Assembly (NCBI RefSeq): GCF_000383415.1
Contig: NZ_KB911256.1
Span: 62,001 to 126,000, forward strand
Length of the DNA: 64,000 nucleotides
Direction of reading: 5' to 3'
DNA from: Hyphomicrobium zavarzinii ATCC 27496
Lineage (GTDB): Bacteria; Pseudomonadota; Alphaproteobacteria; Rhizobiales; Hyphomicrobiaceae
The notes under the pieces were generated by a model. It was not told the DNA's origin. It did no database searches and worked only from the letters and a program-made list of their open reading frames with translations. Of this stretch, positions 54,778-62,871 are shown piece after piece (the stretch's first letter is position 1; the number at the start of each line of letters is the position of its first letter). The position numbers and the translations under genes are program-made.

Positions 54778-55098
54778 ATGAGCGGCAAGACACTGACACG
54801 TGCCGATCTGGCCGAGGCAGTGGTCCGGAAAGTCGGCCTGCCGAGAAACGAATCGCAGGAGCTTGTCGAGCTCGTGCTCAACGAGATCTCCGAGAGTCTC
54901 GCCCGCGGAGAGCAGGTGAAGCTTTCGTCATTCGGTTCGTTTGGAATCCGTCAAAAAGGCGAGCGCATCGGTCGAAATCCCAAGACCGGCAAGGAAGTGC
55001 CCATCACTCCGCGCAGAGTTTTGGTGTTCCGCCCCAGCAACATCATGAAGGATCGGATCAACTCCGGTCGGTCGCGCCGCCCCAAGGCAGCCGAGTAA
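54778..55098 (+). CDS. ihfA: Integration host factor subunit alpha
   Basis: A 106-residue DNA-bending protein that acts as a heterodimer with IhfB in recombination, replication and transcription. Typical segments: [40 protein letters not shown] and [13 protein letters not shown]. It lies between fabH and the MerR gene, the usual alphaproteobacterial order. Confidence 0.96.
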   Translation: MSGKTLTRADLAEAVVRKVGLPRNESQELVELVLNEISESLARGEQVKLSSFGSFGIRQKGERIGRNPKTGKEVPITPRRVLVFRPSNIMKDRINSGRSRRPKAAE

Positions 55099-55733
55099 TC
55101 CCTGCGATTGCCGCACGTCGTGCGTGAGCGCGTTGCATCGATGCGCGGATGCTGCGCGTAAACGGGCTGTGAATTCTTGCACGGCCCGTGCGAGCGCGCG
55201 CAGATGCGCGCTTTGTTACGCGCGTGCTTTTTCAAAGCCGCTCCGATCGCGTCGAGACCGCTGGCTTGATCCGGTCTCCGCAAAGCGCCCTCCAGAAACG
55301 GCCCAGAAACGACAACGTGTTCAAGGCGTGCGCCGACAATCGGCAGGCGCGCGTGTTCGTCGCAGCGTGGTGTCGGCGAACGCGAAGACATCGCGACGGG
55401 CGGGCGTGTAGAAGACGTGCAGAGCGCGCACCTGCGCGCGACATGAGGCACGCACGCACAAACGATATCGCGCTGCGCTTGGTCTCATTGCGAAAAAAGC
55501 TGTGACCGAATGATCCGATTGGTCGAGACGCAGCGAGACGTTGACGGTATCATCGCGCCCGCAAGCTGTAGCGTCGAGTAACTGCACGTCTCTTCGTCTG
55601 AGAAGGAGAGGCAGGCATGGAACTTGATTCCAACCGCGAGTGTAATTGAGGGGCGGTCGGCGCGCGCCAGCAGACAACGTGACGGCGAATGCCGTTCAAT
55701 GCGCGTCTTGGGCCAAGGCATCGAGGGGTAACG
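55099..55733. other. Long GCGC-rich intergenic region between ihfA and merR
   Basis: About 635 bp with no gene I can support. It has many GCGCGC runs and short inverted repeats, including the hairpin at 55196-55217, an ACGGGC/GCCCGT pair (55171-55188), and a less GC-rich part from about 55490. An untranslated transcript or a decayed gene cannot be excluded. Confidence 0.45.
55196..55217 (+). terminator. Candidate terminator after ihfA
   Basis: GCGCGC-AGAT-GCGCGC followed by TTTGTT, about 100 bp downstream of ihfA. The 6-bp stem is short but GC-only. Confidence 0.4.
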
Positions 55734-56285
55734 ATGAGCAAGGCAGCGGAGGCTTTTCGAACCATCAGCGAAGTGGCTGATGAGCTCGATGTCCAGAAGC
55801 ATGTTCTGAGATTCTGGGAAGCACGCTTCCCGCAGGTCCGGCCCATGAAGCGCGGCGGCGGGCGCAGGTATTACCGGCCGGAGGACATGGAGCTGCTGCG
55901 CGGCATCCGTCATCTGCTCCACGCCGAGGGCTATACCATCAAGGGCGTGCAGAAGATCCTTCGCGAGCAGGGCATCGATCATGTGAAGCAGCACGGCCGC
56001 CTTCCGGGCGAGGCAGAGACGCGTGCTCCCGCTGCAGGGCGCGGCATTCCCGATGCGCGCGCGATGCAGGCGAACGTCCCCGCGACGGGCGGGCGTGGCC
56101 GTGGGCCGGTGCCCGTGTCGGCGCGCCGCGCGGTGGCACGCAACCAGGGCAACGCCATCGAGCACTTGGCCGCTATCGAGGCTGCGATCAAGGAGCTGGA
56201 GCAGTGCCGCTCGATCCTGCTCGAGACGCTCGGCAAGAACGAGCCGTTGCGCGCTCCGCGCCGCGCGCGCGCCGTGGGCGCCTAG
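55734..56285 (+). CDS. MerR-family transcriptional regulator
   Basis: A 183-residue regulator with an N-terminal winged helix ([24 protein letters not shown], then [11 protein letters not shown]) and a C-terminal coiled coil with an Arg/Ala-rich tail. It lacks the usual cysteine metal-binding loop, so it is not a classic metal sensor. ATG 55734 has GAGGGG upstream. It is the usual last gene of the plsX-fabH-ihfA block. Confidence 0.9.
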   Translation: MSKAAEAFRTISEVADELDVQKHVLRFWEARFPQVRPMKRGGGRRYYRPEDMELLRGIRHLLHAEGYTIKGVQKILREQGIDHVKQHGRLPGEAETRAPAAGRGIPDARAMQANVPATGGRGRGPVPVSARRAVARNQGNAIEHLAAIEAAIKELEQCRSILLETLGKNEPLRAPRRARAVGA

Positions 56286-56330
56286 CCGGCAGCGCTAGGT
56301 ACGTCTGCGGCAGAGGAATGCGAGAGATTG

Positions 56331-56367
56331 GACCGGTGACGCGCTGGCGCGTCACCGGTCTTCGTTT
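56331..56367 (+). terminator. Rho-independent terminator after merR
   Basis: GACCGGTGACGCG (56331-56343), loop CTGG, CGCGTCACCGGTC (to about 56360), then TTCGTTT. The 13-bp stem is perfect; the T tract is weak. Confidence 0.75.
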
Positions 56368-56467
56368 GCCGGGAAGCACGCCATAAGCTCCATGGCTGCC
56401 CGTCGTCCTGTATAGTCGCTGTGATCGCGTCGGCTGGCTCTGCCGCGGGCGGAAGCGGCGCAGGCGG

Positions 56468-57217
56468 ATGCAGATGGTTGAGACGGAACTCTGGCTCGTA
56501 GATCTTCATAAATCGGGAGAGGCGCTCGAAGCGCTGGAGGCATCGTCGCCGCGTCTCTCGAGCGATGTCCTCACCCGCCTCGCCGCCATCAAGGATGAGG
56601 CCACCCGCCGGGAGCGGATGCGGGCGCACATCGCGCTGCGTGTTCTTCTCGAACGCCAGCTCGGTCCGTCCGTGCGCGGCACGCCCTTTGTCATCGGCGC
56701 ATCCGGCAAGCCCGCTCTCGCCAATGATGGCGTGAGCTTCAGCCTCGCTCACACCAAGGGGCTGGCCCTCATCGGCACGGGACCGGGAATGCCGCTCGGC
56801 GTCGATCTGGAGCTGATGCGGGCCGTGCACATGCCCGAGACACGCCGAGCCCCCATCGAGAGGGAGGCCGTGGCGCTCGCGGCCGGCGCGCCGCTCGGCG
56901 ATGCGGACGCGGATGCGCGCTTTCTGCGGGCCTGGGTCCGCATCGAGGCGGTGGCGAAAGCGCTCGGTGAGGGCGTGGGGCCGCTTCTGGAGCATCTGAG
57001 GCCTGGGAGAGAGGCCCCTCACACGAGCGCGGAACACGTGAGTCTGCCCGGCGCTGAGCAACGCCGGATCGTGGCCCACGATGTAGCGGCGACCCGAGAC
57101 CTTTTCGCCGCCGTGGCCCTTCCCGCGGGGCAAAGCCCGCCACCTCTCGGCGTGCTTCCCGAAGCTGCGGCAAAAATTGAGGCGCTTCTTGAGCCTGGAA
57201 GCGGAACGAGGCGTTGA
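56468..57217 (+). CDS. 4'-phosphopantetheinyl transferase superfamily protein
   Basis: A 249-residue Sfp/AcpT-type transferase that moves phosphopantetheine from CoA to a carrier protein. The PPTase motifs are present: ASGKPAL (about 77-83), SFSLAHTKG with the catalytic His region, GVDLELMR (Mg2+-binding Asp-x-Glu) and WVRIEAVAKALGEG (variant of WxxKEA). The KEA is changed to IEA, a departure worth checking. A second ATG (56474) is 2 codons in. The substrate carrier is not in the window. Confidence 0.82.
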   Translation: MQMVETELWLVDLHKSGEALEALEASSPRLSSDVLTRLAAIKDEATRRERMRAHIALRVLLERQLGPSVRGTPFVIGASGKPALANDGVSFSLAHTKGLALIGTGPGMPLGVDLELMRAVHMPETRRAPIEREAVALAAGAPLGDADADARFLRAWVRIEAVAKALGEGVGPLLEHLRPGREAPHTSAEHVSLPGAEQRRIVAHDVAATRDLFAAVALPAGQSPPPLGVLPEAAAKIEALLEPGSGTRR

Positions 57218-57254
57218 CCGGAGGCCCAAGGCCAGACATAAGGGGGGCCGAAGT

Positions 57255-57332
57255 CGGAGCGTAGCGCAGCCTGGTTAGCGCACCAGTCTGGGGGACTGGG
57301 GGTCGGAGGTTCAAATCCTCTCGCTCCGACCA
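57255..57332 (+). tRNA. tRNA-Pro (anticodon GGG)
   Basis: Acceptor arms CGGAGCG (57255-57261) and CGCTCCG (57322-57328) pair fully. The anticodon stem CCAGT/ACTGG holds loop CTGGGGG with anticodon GGG, and the T arm contains TTCAAAT. The 3' CCA (57330-57332) is encoded. The accessory region begins right after it, and tRNA genes are common integration sites. Confidence 0.95.
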
Positions 57333-57585
57333 ATCATTTCAAAAGCTTAGCCGCGCGAACAAGTCCGATTTTTCTACTAGGACGGTTCTAGGACGGTTTG
57401 TGTTGGCCTCTAACAGCTGCGAGATGATCGCGGACCGTTGTTGCCAGTCCTCTTTTAGCAGCCGCGAGCGCTCTTTACCAGCCGAGGCGCTATGGTGTCT
57501 TGGCGTTGGTGGCGTTGGTTGTGCGCGACATACCAGCGTATGGCTCAAATGGCTTTCCGGGGGCGGGTTGCGGTAAACTTGAAGG

Positions 57586-58110
57586 GTGAGTTTCGTCATC
57601 TACGCCATCGCCGATCCCCGCTGCCGGAAGGTTTTTTATGTTGGGCATACCGCGCGGCTGGACCTGCGCAGCGAGCAGCATCTGGACGCGGGAGAAACCA
57701 TCTGCGGTCTTCGCATTCGGGAGATCGTGACGGCAGGGCAAGAGCCGCAGTTCATCATCCTCCAGGACTGTGAGAGCGAGCGTGCCGCGTTGATGGCGGA
57801 GATCTTCTGGATCGACCTGTTCGGCGGGCGCGGCATAGCGCTGACCAACAACCAGGCGTTTGATGGTTACAGCGCCCGGGCCGAGCAAAAGCGGCGGCTG
57901 CGCTGCGAGCTGGGAGCCGAAACCTGCATAGAGCAGCTGGCGGCGATTGCGAATGGCCGTCCGGTCAGGGAAGGGCGGCGCTGGTCGCGCAAGGAAGACC
58001 AGATGATGCGTCGGCTGAAGCGGGAAGGAAAATCCGAGTTCGAGATCGCCGATCAGCTGTCGCGGTCGGTAGCCGCAATAGAGGCGCGGCTGTCGCAGAA
58101 AGCGGTCTAA
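57586..58110 (+). CDS. GIY-YIG nuclease-like protein with C-terminal helical domain
   Basis: A 174-residue protein. The N-terminal half is a GIY-YIG domain: VIYAIADPRCRKVFYVGHT (GIY as VIY, YIG as YVG), an Arg in LDLRSEQH and the Glu in AEIFWIDLFGG that would bind metal. The C-terminal part, about 125-174, is a basic helical SANT/Myb-like region (RRWSRKEDQMMRRLKREGKS) and is likely to bind DNA. The start is GTG 57586. It is the first gene after tRNA-Pro. The role (repair, homing or mobile-element nuclease) is open. Confidence 0.8.
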   Translation: MSFVIYAIADPRCRKVFYVGHTARLDLRSEQHLDAGETICGLRIREIVTAGQEPQFIILQDCESERAALMAEIFWIDLFGGRGIALTNNQAFDGYSARAEQKRRLRCELGAETCIEQLAAIANGRPVREGRRWSRKEDQMMRRLKREGKSEFEIADQLSRSVAAIEARLSQKAV

Positions 58111-58129
58111 AGGCTCGCCGAGCGGGGTT

Positions 58130-58708
58130 TCATCTGCCGGGTGCTGGGTCGATCCTGAAGTATTTTTTCAGATAGCGGCTTTGGGCTGAGAAATCAGGTT
58201 TGCCTTCGAAGCACTCGAGCGGGGCAATCGTGTCGGGTTTGTAGGTGAAGGGCACGAAGCGCTGGTCTTGATAGAGGCGGTGGCTAGGCGGCTCGGCCCG
58301 GAGGATATCCCCTAGGGCGGTGTGTTGCGCAAAGGGTGCGGGCAGATCCTGGTGATGGAGCAGCAGATTGATCCGGTCGTTGCGCTCTGCGAATTCCCAG
58401 ATTGAGACCAGGTAGGAACCGTCGGGCCTGGCGATCAGAAAGCTGGCAAAGCCTATGTCATAGGGAAAGCCACTGTCGGGGTGGCGGTAGGTCAGGCGAT
58501 CATCAATCCAAAAATAGAGCGGTTTGCTGTCGGCTTGGGGCCAGAGATCCATGGCCAGGGCGAGGTGGCGCGCGTGCTGGGTGGCCTCCTCGCTCGCGAG
58601 GCCCGATTTTTCGAATGTTGACAGCAGCTGACCGTGGCAGGCGTTGCGGTCGTTGCGGCCCGGCCGGGCGATGTCCTGGAGCTCTTGTTCAAAATCCTTC
58701 AGCAGCAT
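58130..58708 (-). CDS. Hypothetical protein
   Basis: A 192-residue soluble protein with no signal or membrane segment. It has several aromatic-rich strands (YFWIDDRLTYRHPDSG, SYLVSIWEFAERND) but no family I recognise. ATG 58708 has GGGAC upstream; an in-frame extension to 58783 is possible. It converges on the GIY-YIG gene. Confidence 0.6.
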   Translation of the reverse strand: MLLKDFEQELQDIARPGRNDRNACHGQLLSTFEKSGLASEEATQHARHLALAMDLWPQADSKPLYFWIDDRLTYRHPDSGFPYDIGFASFLIARPDGSYLVSIWEFAERNDRINLLLHHQDLPAPFAQHTALGDILRAEPPSHRLYQDQRFVPFTYKPDTIAPLECFEGKPDFSAQSRYLKKYFRIDPAPGR

Positions 58709-59039
58709 GCCTAAGTCCCGTTGCAATGTGATGGGTGGCGAAGAATGGGCCGCTTGCAGCGGCCGGCCCGCTCGGTAGAGCAAAGCCTAGAACTCTTCCG
58801 CAATTGTCCTTCGGTCGGCCGGCAGTGCCGGCTGCGTGTTGGCGCTCAGCGCTTCTCGTCAAAAGTCCTGAGCAGCATCACTGTCGTTTCTGACCCTTTG
58901 CAATCGTCCGCATCATACGCGGGCGTCTCTCGAGATGGCGATGTCTTTCTACGGTGTCTGTCGTCTCGTCCATGCGAAGCCTTCTGGGGCGGGGCGAAAG
59001 GCTTCGATGTTCGGAGCCTCCAAACCGGAGAGAAACACC
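58709..59039. other. Intergenic region
   Basis: About 330 bp between the hypothetical gene and the next small frame. No gene, RNA or clear repeat can be supported. Confidence 0.4.
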
Positions 59040-59219
59040 ATGCGCAAGAAAATCACCCGCGAGTTCGCTGCCGCCTGCACCGATCAGCAACTCCACTGCC
59101 TGCTACACAGTCTTTTCAACCAGCTGGCTGACCGCCATTTGTGCGCACCCGGACGGCACTGCTGCCACGCCTCGGTGCAAGTCGTACGTTGCGCGCTCGC
59201 CGTGCTTCCCCCACGGTGA
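59040..59219 (+). CDS. Small Cys/His-rich hypothetical protein
   Basis: A 59-residue frame starting at ATG 59040 with GGAGAG upstream. It has five cysteines and five histidines, so a metal-binding peptide is possible. No family is recognised and the coding signal is weak; it may be spurious. Confidence 0.35.
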   Translation: MRKKITREFAAACTDQQLHCLLHSLFNQLADRHLCAPGRHCCHASVQVVRCALAVLPPR

Positions 59220-59239
59220 GCACGCGGGCTTCGCTGGGA

Positions 59240-59506
59240 TCAATGGGCAGGATCGCACCATGCTTCGTGAGCGTGGCGGATGCGCAGGATCAGGGGCAAG
59301 CGGTTGTCGTCGAATTTGTATAGTATGACAGGAGATCTGTGCGGGTGCACGCGGACGGGCGGGTTGATTTCGCTACGAGCCCGGCCAAGCTCTTGGAGTA
59401 GGCCGGCGATATAAGCATCGGAGCGCGGCAAGCCGAACTGCTTTCGGCCTTCCTCGCGGATGTCCGACAGGTCACGGGCCGCAGCCGCGATAAGCAAGTA
59501 GCGCAT
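59240..59506 (-). CDS. ParE/RelE-type toxin
   Basis: An 88-residue RelE/ParE-fold protein: YLLIAAAARDLSDIREEGRKQFG at the N-terminus and YKFDDNRLPLILRIRHAHEAW near the C-terminus are typical of ParE. ParE toxins poison DNA gyrase. Start ATG 59506 matches the family; ATG 59527 is possible. It overlaps the antitoxin gene end by 35 bp, so the two are translationally coupled. Confidence 0.88.
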   Translation of the reverse strand: MRYLLIAAAARDLSDIREEGRKQFGLPRSDAYIAGLLQELGRARSEINPPVRVHPHRSPVILYKFDDNRLPLILRIRHAHEAWCDPAH

Positions 59507-59747
59507 TTTGGCGTTTATATTCTTCATCGGCGCGAGCAAGAACTTCCTCGGCCGTGAGGTCAGAGATCCCGCTCTCGATGCCTTCTGTGACAAGCGCCTG
59601 TAACCGAGCTGTCTGGGCGGCATACTCCGGATCGCGGCGAATAAGCTCGCGAACGTAATCTGAAGCGGTGCTATACTTTCCGGCTGCTTCTTGGGCAATC
59701 ACCCATTCCTTCATGGGAATGGGCAGCGAAATATTCATTGTGGCCAT
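59472..59747 (-). CDS. ParD-type antitoxin
   Basis: A 91-residue protein with an N-terminal ribbon-helix-helix (MNISLPIPMKEWV... YVRELIRRD) and a C-terminal helix that would block the toxin. It precedes the toxin gene on the same strand and should repress its own promoter in the AT-rich 59748-59867 spacer. This makes a complete ParDE type II system, often carried by mobile elements. Confidence 0.9.
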   Translation of the reverse strand: MATMNISLPIPMKEWVIAQEAAGKYSTASDYVRELIRRDPEYAAQTARLQALVTEGIESGISDLTAEEVLARADEEYKRQNALLAYRGCGP

Positions 59748-59867
59748 TTTAAAACTACTTCCTGAATTGCAGGAGGAAATAGCAATATTTGTCAAAAACC
59801 GAAACCGTAATTGGTAATAATTTATTAAACCTATTTGCGCTAAAATATAGCCATAATACGGGGTGCA

Positions 59868-60701
59868 TTGTTTTTGAAACAGGAATTTCTTGGATTTCCC
59901 GATCTGGAAGCGGCTTTTGAAGCAGTCAGAGGCCTGGTCTTCGGCCCTCTCAATCCCGGCTACATAAAGCACAAGTTCAACGAGATTGTTCGTGAGAAAA
60001 AGCTCGAGCTGGAGTTTGAGAGCAATCCTCTGAGCCCGTTGGCACATGTGCGGGAGGAGACTAAAGAGAGAGACCGCAAAGGCCGTGACTACCAGAACCT
60101 CACGCTGACGGCTCTCCTTGCGACCAACGCGGCCTATCGGGCTATGCATGAAGAGATCATGGCGCAGTTGCCGGAGACAGAAAATCTGCTCGATGACAAT
60201 CAGGATGAGCTGGATGAGATCGTAGCCCGCGAAACAAAAGCTCTGCGAGCATATCTTGAGATCCACGCGGCCAAGCTGCCGGACGGGCGCTTTGTCTTCA
60301 AGGTCGGCAAGGATGCGCAGGGCAACGATCTCCTCGTGGATGAAAGCGACAACCCTGTGACTCCAGAAGACGCTGCCAGCATAGACTTCACGGGTAAGAT
60401 ATCGGCCGCTGAATATCGGGAACGCAGAAAGCCGCTCGATGACGCGATCGAAAGGGCTGGACACAACCGCCGCGACAGGGTGCGTGTCGGCGAGATCCGC
60501 GAACGCAATACGGATCAGGACAATCCGCTCTCGATGGAGCAAAAAGAAGCGGACAAGACGGAGCTCGGTGAAATTAAGGAGCGGGCTCAGGAGAACCACA
60601 CGTATGTTGAGCGCAAGATGTCGGTCTCAGCAACGGTTGATCCAAAGAAGGAAGAGCAGCACAGCGTATCGACGGCGACTATGGCAGCGCCGCAGCTTTA
60701 G
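59868..60701 (+). CDS. Hypothetical charged/coiled-coil protein
   Basis: A 277-residue highly charged protein of long helices, without signal or membrane segments. About residues 40-70 and 215-265 look coiled-coil and Lys/Glu-rich. The start is uncertain (TTG 59868; TTG 59874), preceded by a weak ribosome site. No family is recognised; its position beside ParDE and a serine recombinase suggests a mobile-element gene. It overlaps the convergent exported-protein gene by 23 bp. Confidence 0.65.
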   Translation: MFLKQEFLGFPDLEAAFEAVRGLVFGPLNPGYIKHKFNEIVREKKLELEFESNPLSPLAHVREETKERDRKGRDYQNLTLTALLATNAAYRAMHEEIMAQLPETENLLDDNQDELDEIVARETKALRAYLEIHAAKLPDGRFVFKVGKDAQGNDLLVDESDNPVTPEDAASIDFTGKISAAEYRERRKPLDDAIERAGHNRRDRVRVGEIRERNTDQDNPLSMEQKEADKTELGEIKERAQENHTYVERKMSVSATVDPKKEEQHSVSTATMAAPQL

Positions 60702-61062
60702 TGGTGTACTTAAAGTCACCGCAGGCCTTCTCGATAACAGCGCTTACGATGGCGAGAGGGTGATAGTCGGGGAGCTTTTTCATCGCGTCGATCACCGGTT
60801 TGAAGCCATCATTTTGATGCGTGGCATTCCAGGCGTCGATGCATTCGGCTTGGCCTTCGCGGTTTTTCGCGGCAATTAAGCCGCCCATCATCGTGGTCGT
60901 TATGATGAAGTTGCGTTGTGCCTCCGGGCTCCAGTCAAAGAATTTTTTAGTAGTCAGCACATCGGCGGCAATGGCCGGAGTGGTGAAAATTGCCGTAAAT
61001 ACAACTTGACTGCATACGATGGTCCTTAGGCTTGCGATAGCCAGTGCTTTTCTGCTCAACAT
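60679..61062 (-). CDS. Small exported hypothetical protein
   Basis: A 127-residue protein with a signal peptide (hydrophobic about 12-32) and an AIAADV cleavage region. The mature part is helical with two cysteines (AECIDAW, KACGDF) that may form a disulphide, a plan that resembles small periplasmic immunity-type or acid-chaperone proteins, but I do not recognise a family. ATG 61062. It overlaps the end of the charged protein gene. Confidence 0.6.
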   Translation of the reverse strand: MLSRKALAIASLRTIVCSQVVFTAIFTTPAIAADVLTTKKFFDWSPEAQRNFIITTTMMGGLIAAKNREGQAECIDAWNATHQNDGFKPVIDAMKKLPDYHPLAIVSAVIEKACGDFKYTTKAAALP

Positions 61063-61174
61063 AAATGATCGTTATTGTAGAGGAGATCAGACTAGCGAGA
61101 AATTGATAACATTCCACTTGCAAGACCGCGGAAATCCGCCAATCTGGCGAAGTTCCTCCAGACCCCGACACATC

Positions 61175-61200
61175 TCGACAAAAAGGATCATTTTTGACGA
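61175..61200. promoter_or_regulatory. Inverted repeat upstream of the serine recombinase
   Basis: TCGACAAAAA (61175-61184) and TTTTTGACGA (61191-61200) are inverted with one mismatch around GGATCA, 9 bp before the recombinase start. Such sites may be res or operator sites for a small serine recombinase. Confidence 0.45.
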
Positions 61201-61209
61201 GGTGGTGTC

Positions 61210-61842
61210 ATGACCACTCTCTGCCCCAACGGTCGCCGCATCGGCTACATGCGGGTCTCCACGTCGGACCAGCGGCTCGACCGGCAGTGCATCGGCCTGC
61301 AAGAGAGCTGCGACGAGCTGTATCTCGAGCAACTCTCCGCCGTGGCGGGGCGCCGCCCTGTCTTTGACGAAACTCTCTCTCGTTTGATCGCCGGCGACAC
61401 CTTCGTGGTCTGGGACCTCGACCGTGCCTTCCGATCTACCCTGGACGCCATCTTGACGGCCGAGAGCTTGAAGGCTCGTAAGGTCGGCATGCACATCATG
61501 TCCCTCAACATCGACACGTCGACGCCGGAAGGCGAGCTATTTTATACGATTATTGCGGCCTATGCGCAGTTCGAGCGCCGTATCCTTCGCCGGAGAACCT
61601 GCGAGGGGATCATGGCGGCACGTATGAGAGGAGCGCAGATAGGCCGCCCCCGCAGGCTATCCGACGAGGTTGTCGCGGATGCTTACAGCTACATCGATGA
61701 AACGGGCTATCCGCCGCCTTATGTTGCGGCGCTGCTGCGCGTGTCTCCGATAACGCTCGAGCGAGGCTTTAGGCGGCTCGGCCTCGTCGCTCATCCTTAC
61801 GAGCGTAATTTGATCGGCAGGGAGGTGGCTGAGTATCGCTAA
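61210..61842 (+). CDS. Serine recombinase (resolvase/invertase family)
   Basis: A 210-residue small serine recombinase. The catalytic Ser17 is in YMRVSTSDQ, with the family DLDRAFRS, IDTSTPEGELF and QFERRI segments, and a C-terminal helix-turn-helix (GRPRRLSDEVV... SPITLERGFRRLG). Ser recombinases act on resolution of cointegrates or DNA inversion. It has no transposase partner nearby. An inverted repeat lies just upstream. Confidence 0.92.
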   Translation: MTTLCPNGRRIGYMRVSTSDQRLDRQCIGLQESCDELYLEQLSAVAGRRPVFDETLSRLIAGDTFVVWDLDRAFRSTLDAILTAESLKARKVGMHIMSLNIDTSTPEGELFYTIIAAYAQFERRILRRRTCEGIMAARMRGAQIGRPRRLSDEVVADAYSYIDETGYPPPYVAALLRVSPITLERGFRRLGLVAHPYERNLIGREVAEYR

Positions 61843-62206
61843 CCCGCCGCTTGATGCGGCGCCGGTCTGCCCGATGGCGAGATGATGGACAAGCAGACAA
61901 TGCGCATGCTACAGAGCTCTTTTTCCGCTGTCGTCAGGTGCACATGGTCCGGCGGCATGACAATTGCGCGCCCGGCCTTGCGCTGTGGTGAGCGCCTATG
62001 CAGCTGGTTGATCATCGGGCGGTCTCTCCTGAGCAAATCGTCCGCGTCAATCGCGGGCCATTGCTCACGCAGACGTAGAACTTAGAGCCGGCGTCTCCGC
62101 GATCGAACGCCTTACTAGGTACTAAGTGGCGGCGCGACGATCGCGCGAACCGCATTCTCCGCCGCGCGAGGGACGTGTGTAAGCAGGCGCTTGGCGCGCC
62201 CTAGCA
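61843..62206. other. Region without a supported gene
   Basis: About 364 bp after the recombinase. Short frames exist on both strands; a 65-residue minus-strand frame ending at 61839 contains PPDHVHLTTAEKELC but lacks a ribosome site or family. It may be a gene remnant. Confidence 0.4.
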
Positions 62207-62368
62207 TTACAAATCGTCAAGCGTTACATGCGGTTGCTCCGTCGGCGCATGCCCAACGCCGTGATCAACATCTTGCAAGCACGCGTCTCCAGTACTTTTA
62301 GTAGCCGCGAACACAGCCACCGCTATGAACGCCGCAGAAACAATTCCGAATACATTTCCATTTGTCAT
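62207..62368 (-). CDS. Small membrane or exported peptide
   Basis: A 53-residue peptide with one hydrophobic segment (about 7-22, VSAAFIAVAVFAA) and a polar, His/Asp-rich C-terminus. ATG 62368 has GGAG at a good distance. It resembles small entry-exclusion-type peptides seen in conjugative elements, but the match is only of size and topology. Confidence 0.5.
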   Translation of the reverse strand: MTNGNVFGIVSAAFIAVAVFAATKSTGDACLQDVDHGVGHAPTEQPHVTLDDL

Positions 62369-62393
62369 TATATCTCCAAATAGCAATTGGTTT

Positions 62394-62416
62394 ATTATCA
62401 TCTGTATAATGATAAT
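62394..62416. promoter_or_regulatory. AT-rich inverted repeat upstream of the small peptide gene
   Basis: ATTATCAT (62394-62401), loop CTGTATA, ATGATAAT (62409-62416): a perfect 8-bp inverted repeat about 25 bp upstream of ATG 62368. It may be an operator. Confidence 0.4.
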
Positions 62417-62514
62417 AATTCTCAATATCAATTTTTTATATAGCCAGGAATATATGCCTAGTTACGTAACCAGCTTGATCTCGGGCGAGTAGACAATCGA
62501 CCACCCCGCATCAG

Positions 62515-62592
62515 ATGAACTGGCGCGACGCCGTGCGCGACGCCGGTATTGAGGTCAAGTTGAGTTCCGGCTATGCTCGCAACAACTCTTAA
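62515..62592 (+). pseudogene. Possible gene remnant
   Basis: A 25-residue frame (MNWRDAVRDAGIEVKLSSG...) with a strong coding look but no ribosome site, followed by a stop. It may be the 5' end of a decayed gene. The palindrome GTTACGTAAC lies at 62461-62470. Low confidence. Confidence 0.2.
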
Positions 62593-62651
62593 GCTTACCA
62601 GTAAAGTTGGTTAATTCACATTGCGCATGATTGCGATTTTGGGGGACCTCG

Positions 62652-62864
62652 ATGCCGCAAGTTGAATGCGATGATATTGCATGCAAAAAAGGTACCTGCC
62701 GGACCGCCGGCGGAGACACTTACGCTTGTATGAAATGTAATGGAACCGGATACATTGACAGATCCCGTTTGGGGGGTACGGGTTCAGGGGGGATTGCAAC
62801 TATTCTTATGTGGTGCATGGGAGCCGTCCTTGGCCTGGCGATTTTGGGCGCACTGTTTAAATAG
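62652..62864 (+). CDS. Small zinc-ribbon-like membrane protein
   Basis: A 70-residue protein: an N-terminal Cys-rich part with CDDIACKKGTC and a DnaJ-like CMKCNGTGY segment, suggesting a zinc-binding ribbon, and a C-terminal membrane helix (about 48-67). ATG 62652 has GGGGGA upstream. No family is recognised. Confidence 0.6.
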   Translation: MPQVECDDIACKKGTCRTAGGDTYACMKCNGTGYIDRSRLGGTGSGGIATILMWCMGAVLGLAILGALFK

Positions 62865-62871
62865 GTGAGAT

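Noticed and set aside
59472-60599. A 375-residue minus-strand frame upstream of the antitoxin
   Set aside because: The antitoxin start at 59747 has a clear family N-terminus; the longer extension overlaps an opposite-strand gene.
61839-62036. A 65-residue minus-strand frame
   Set aside because: No ribosome site or family match; noted only as a possible remnant.
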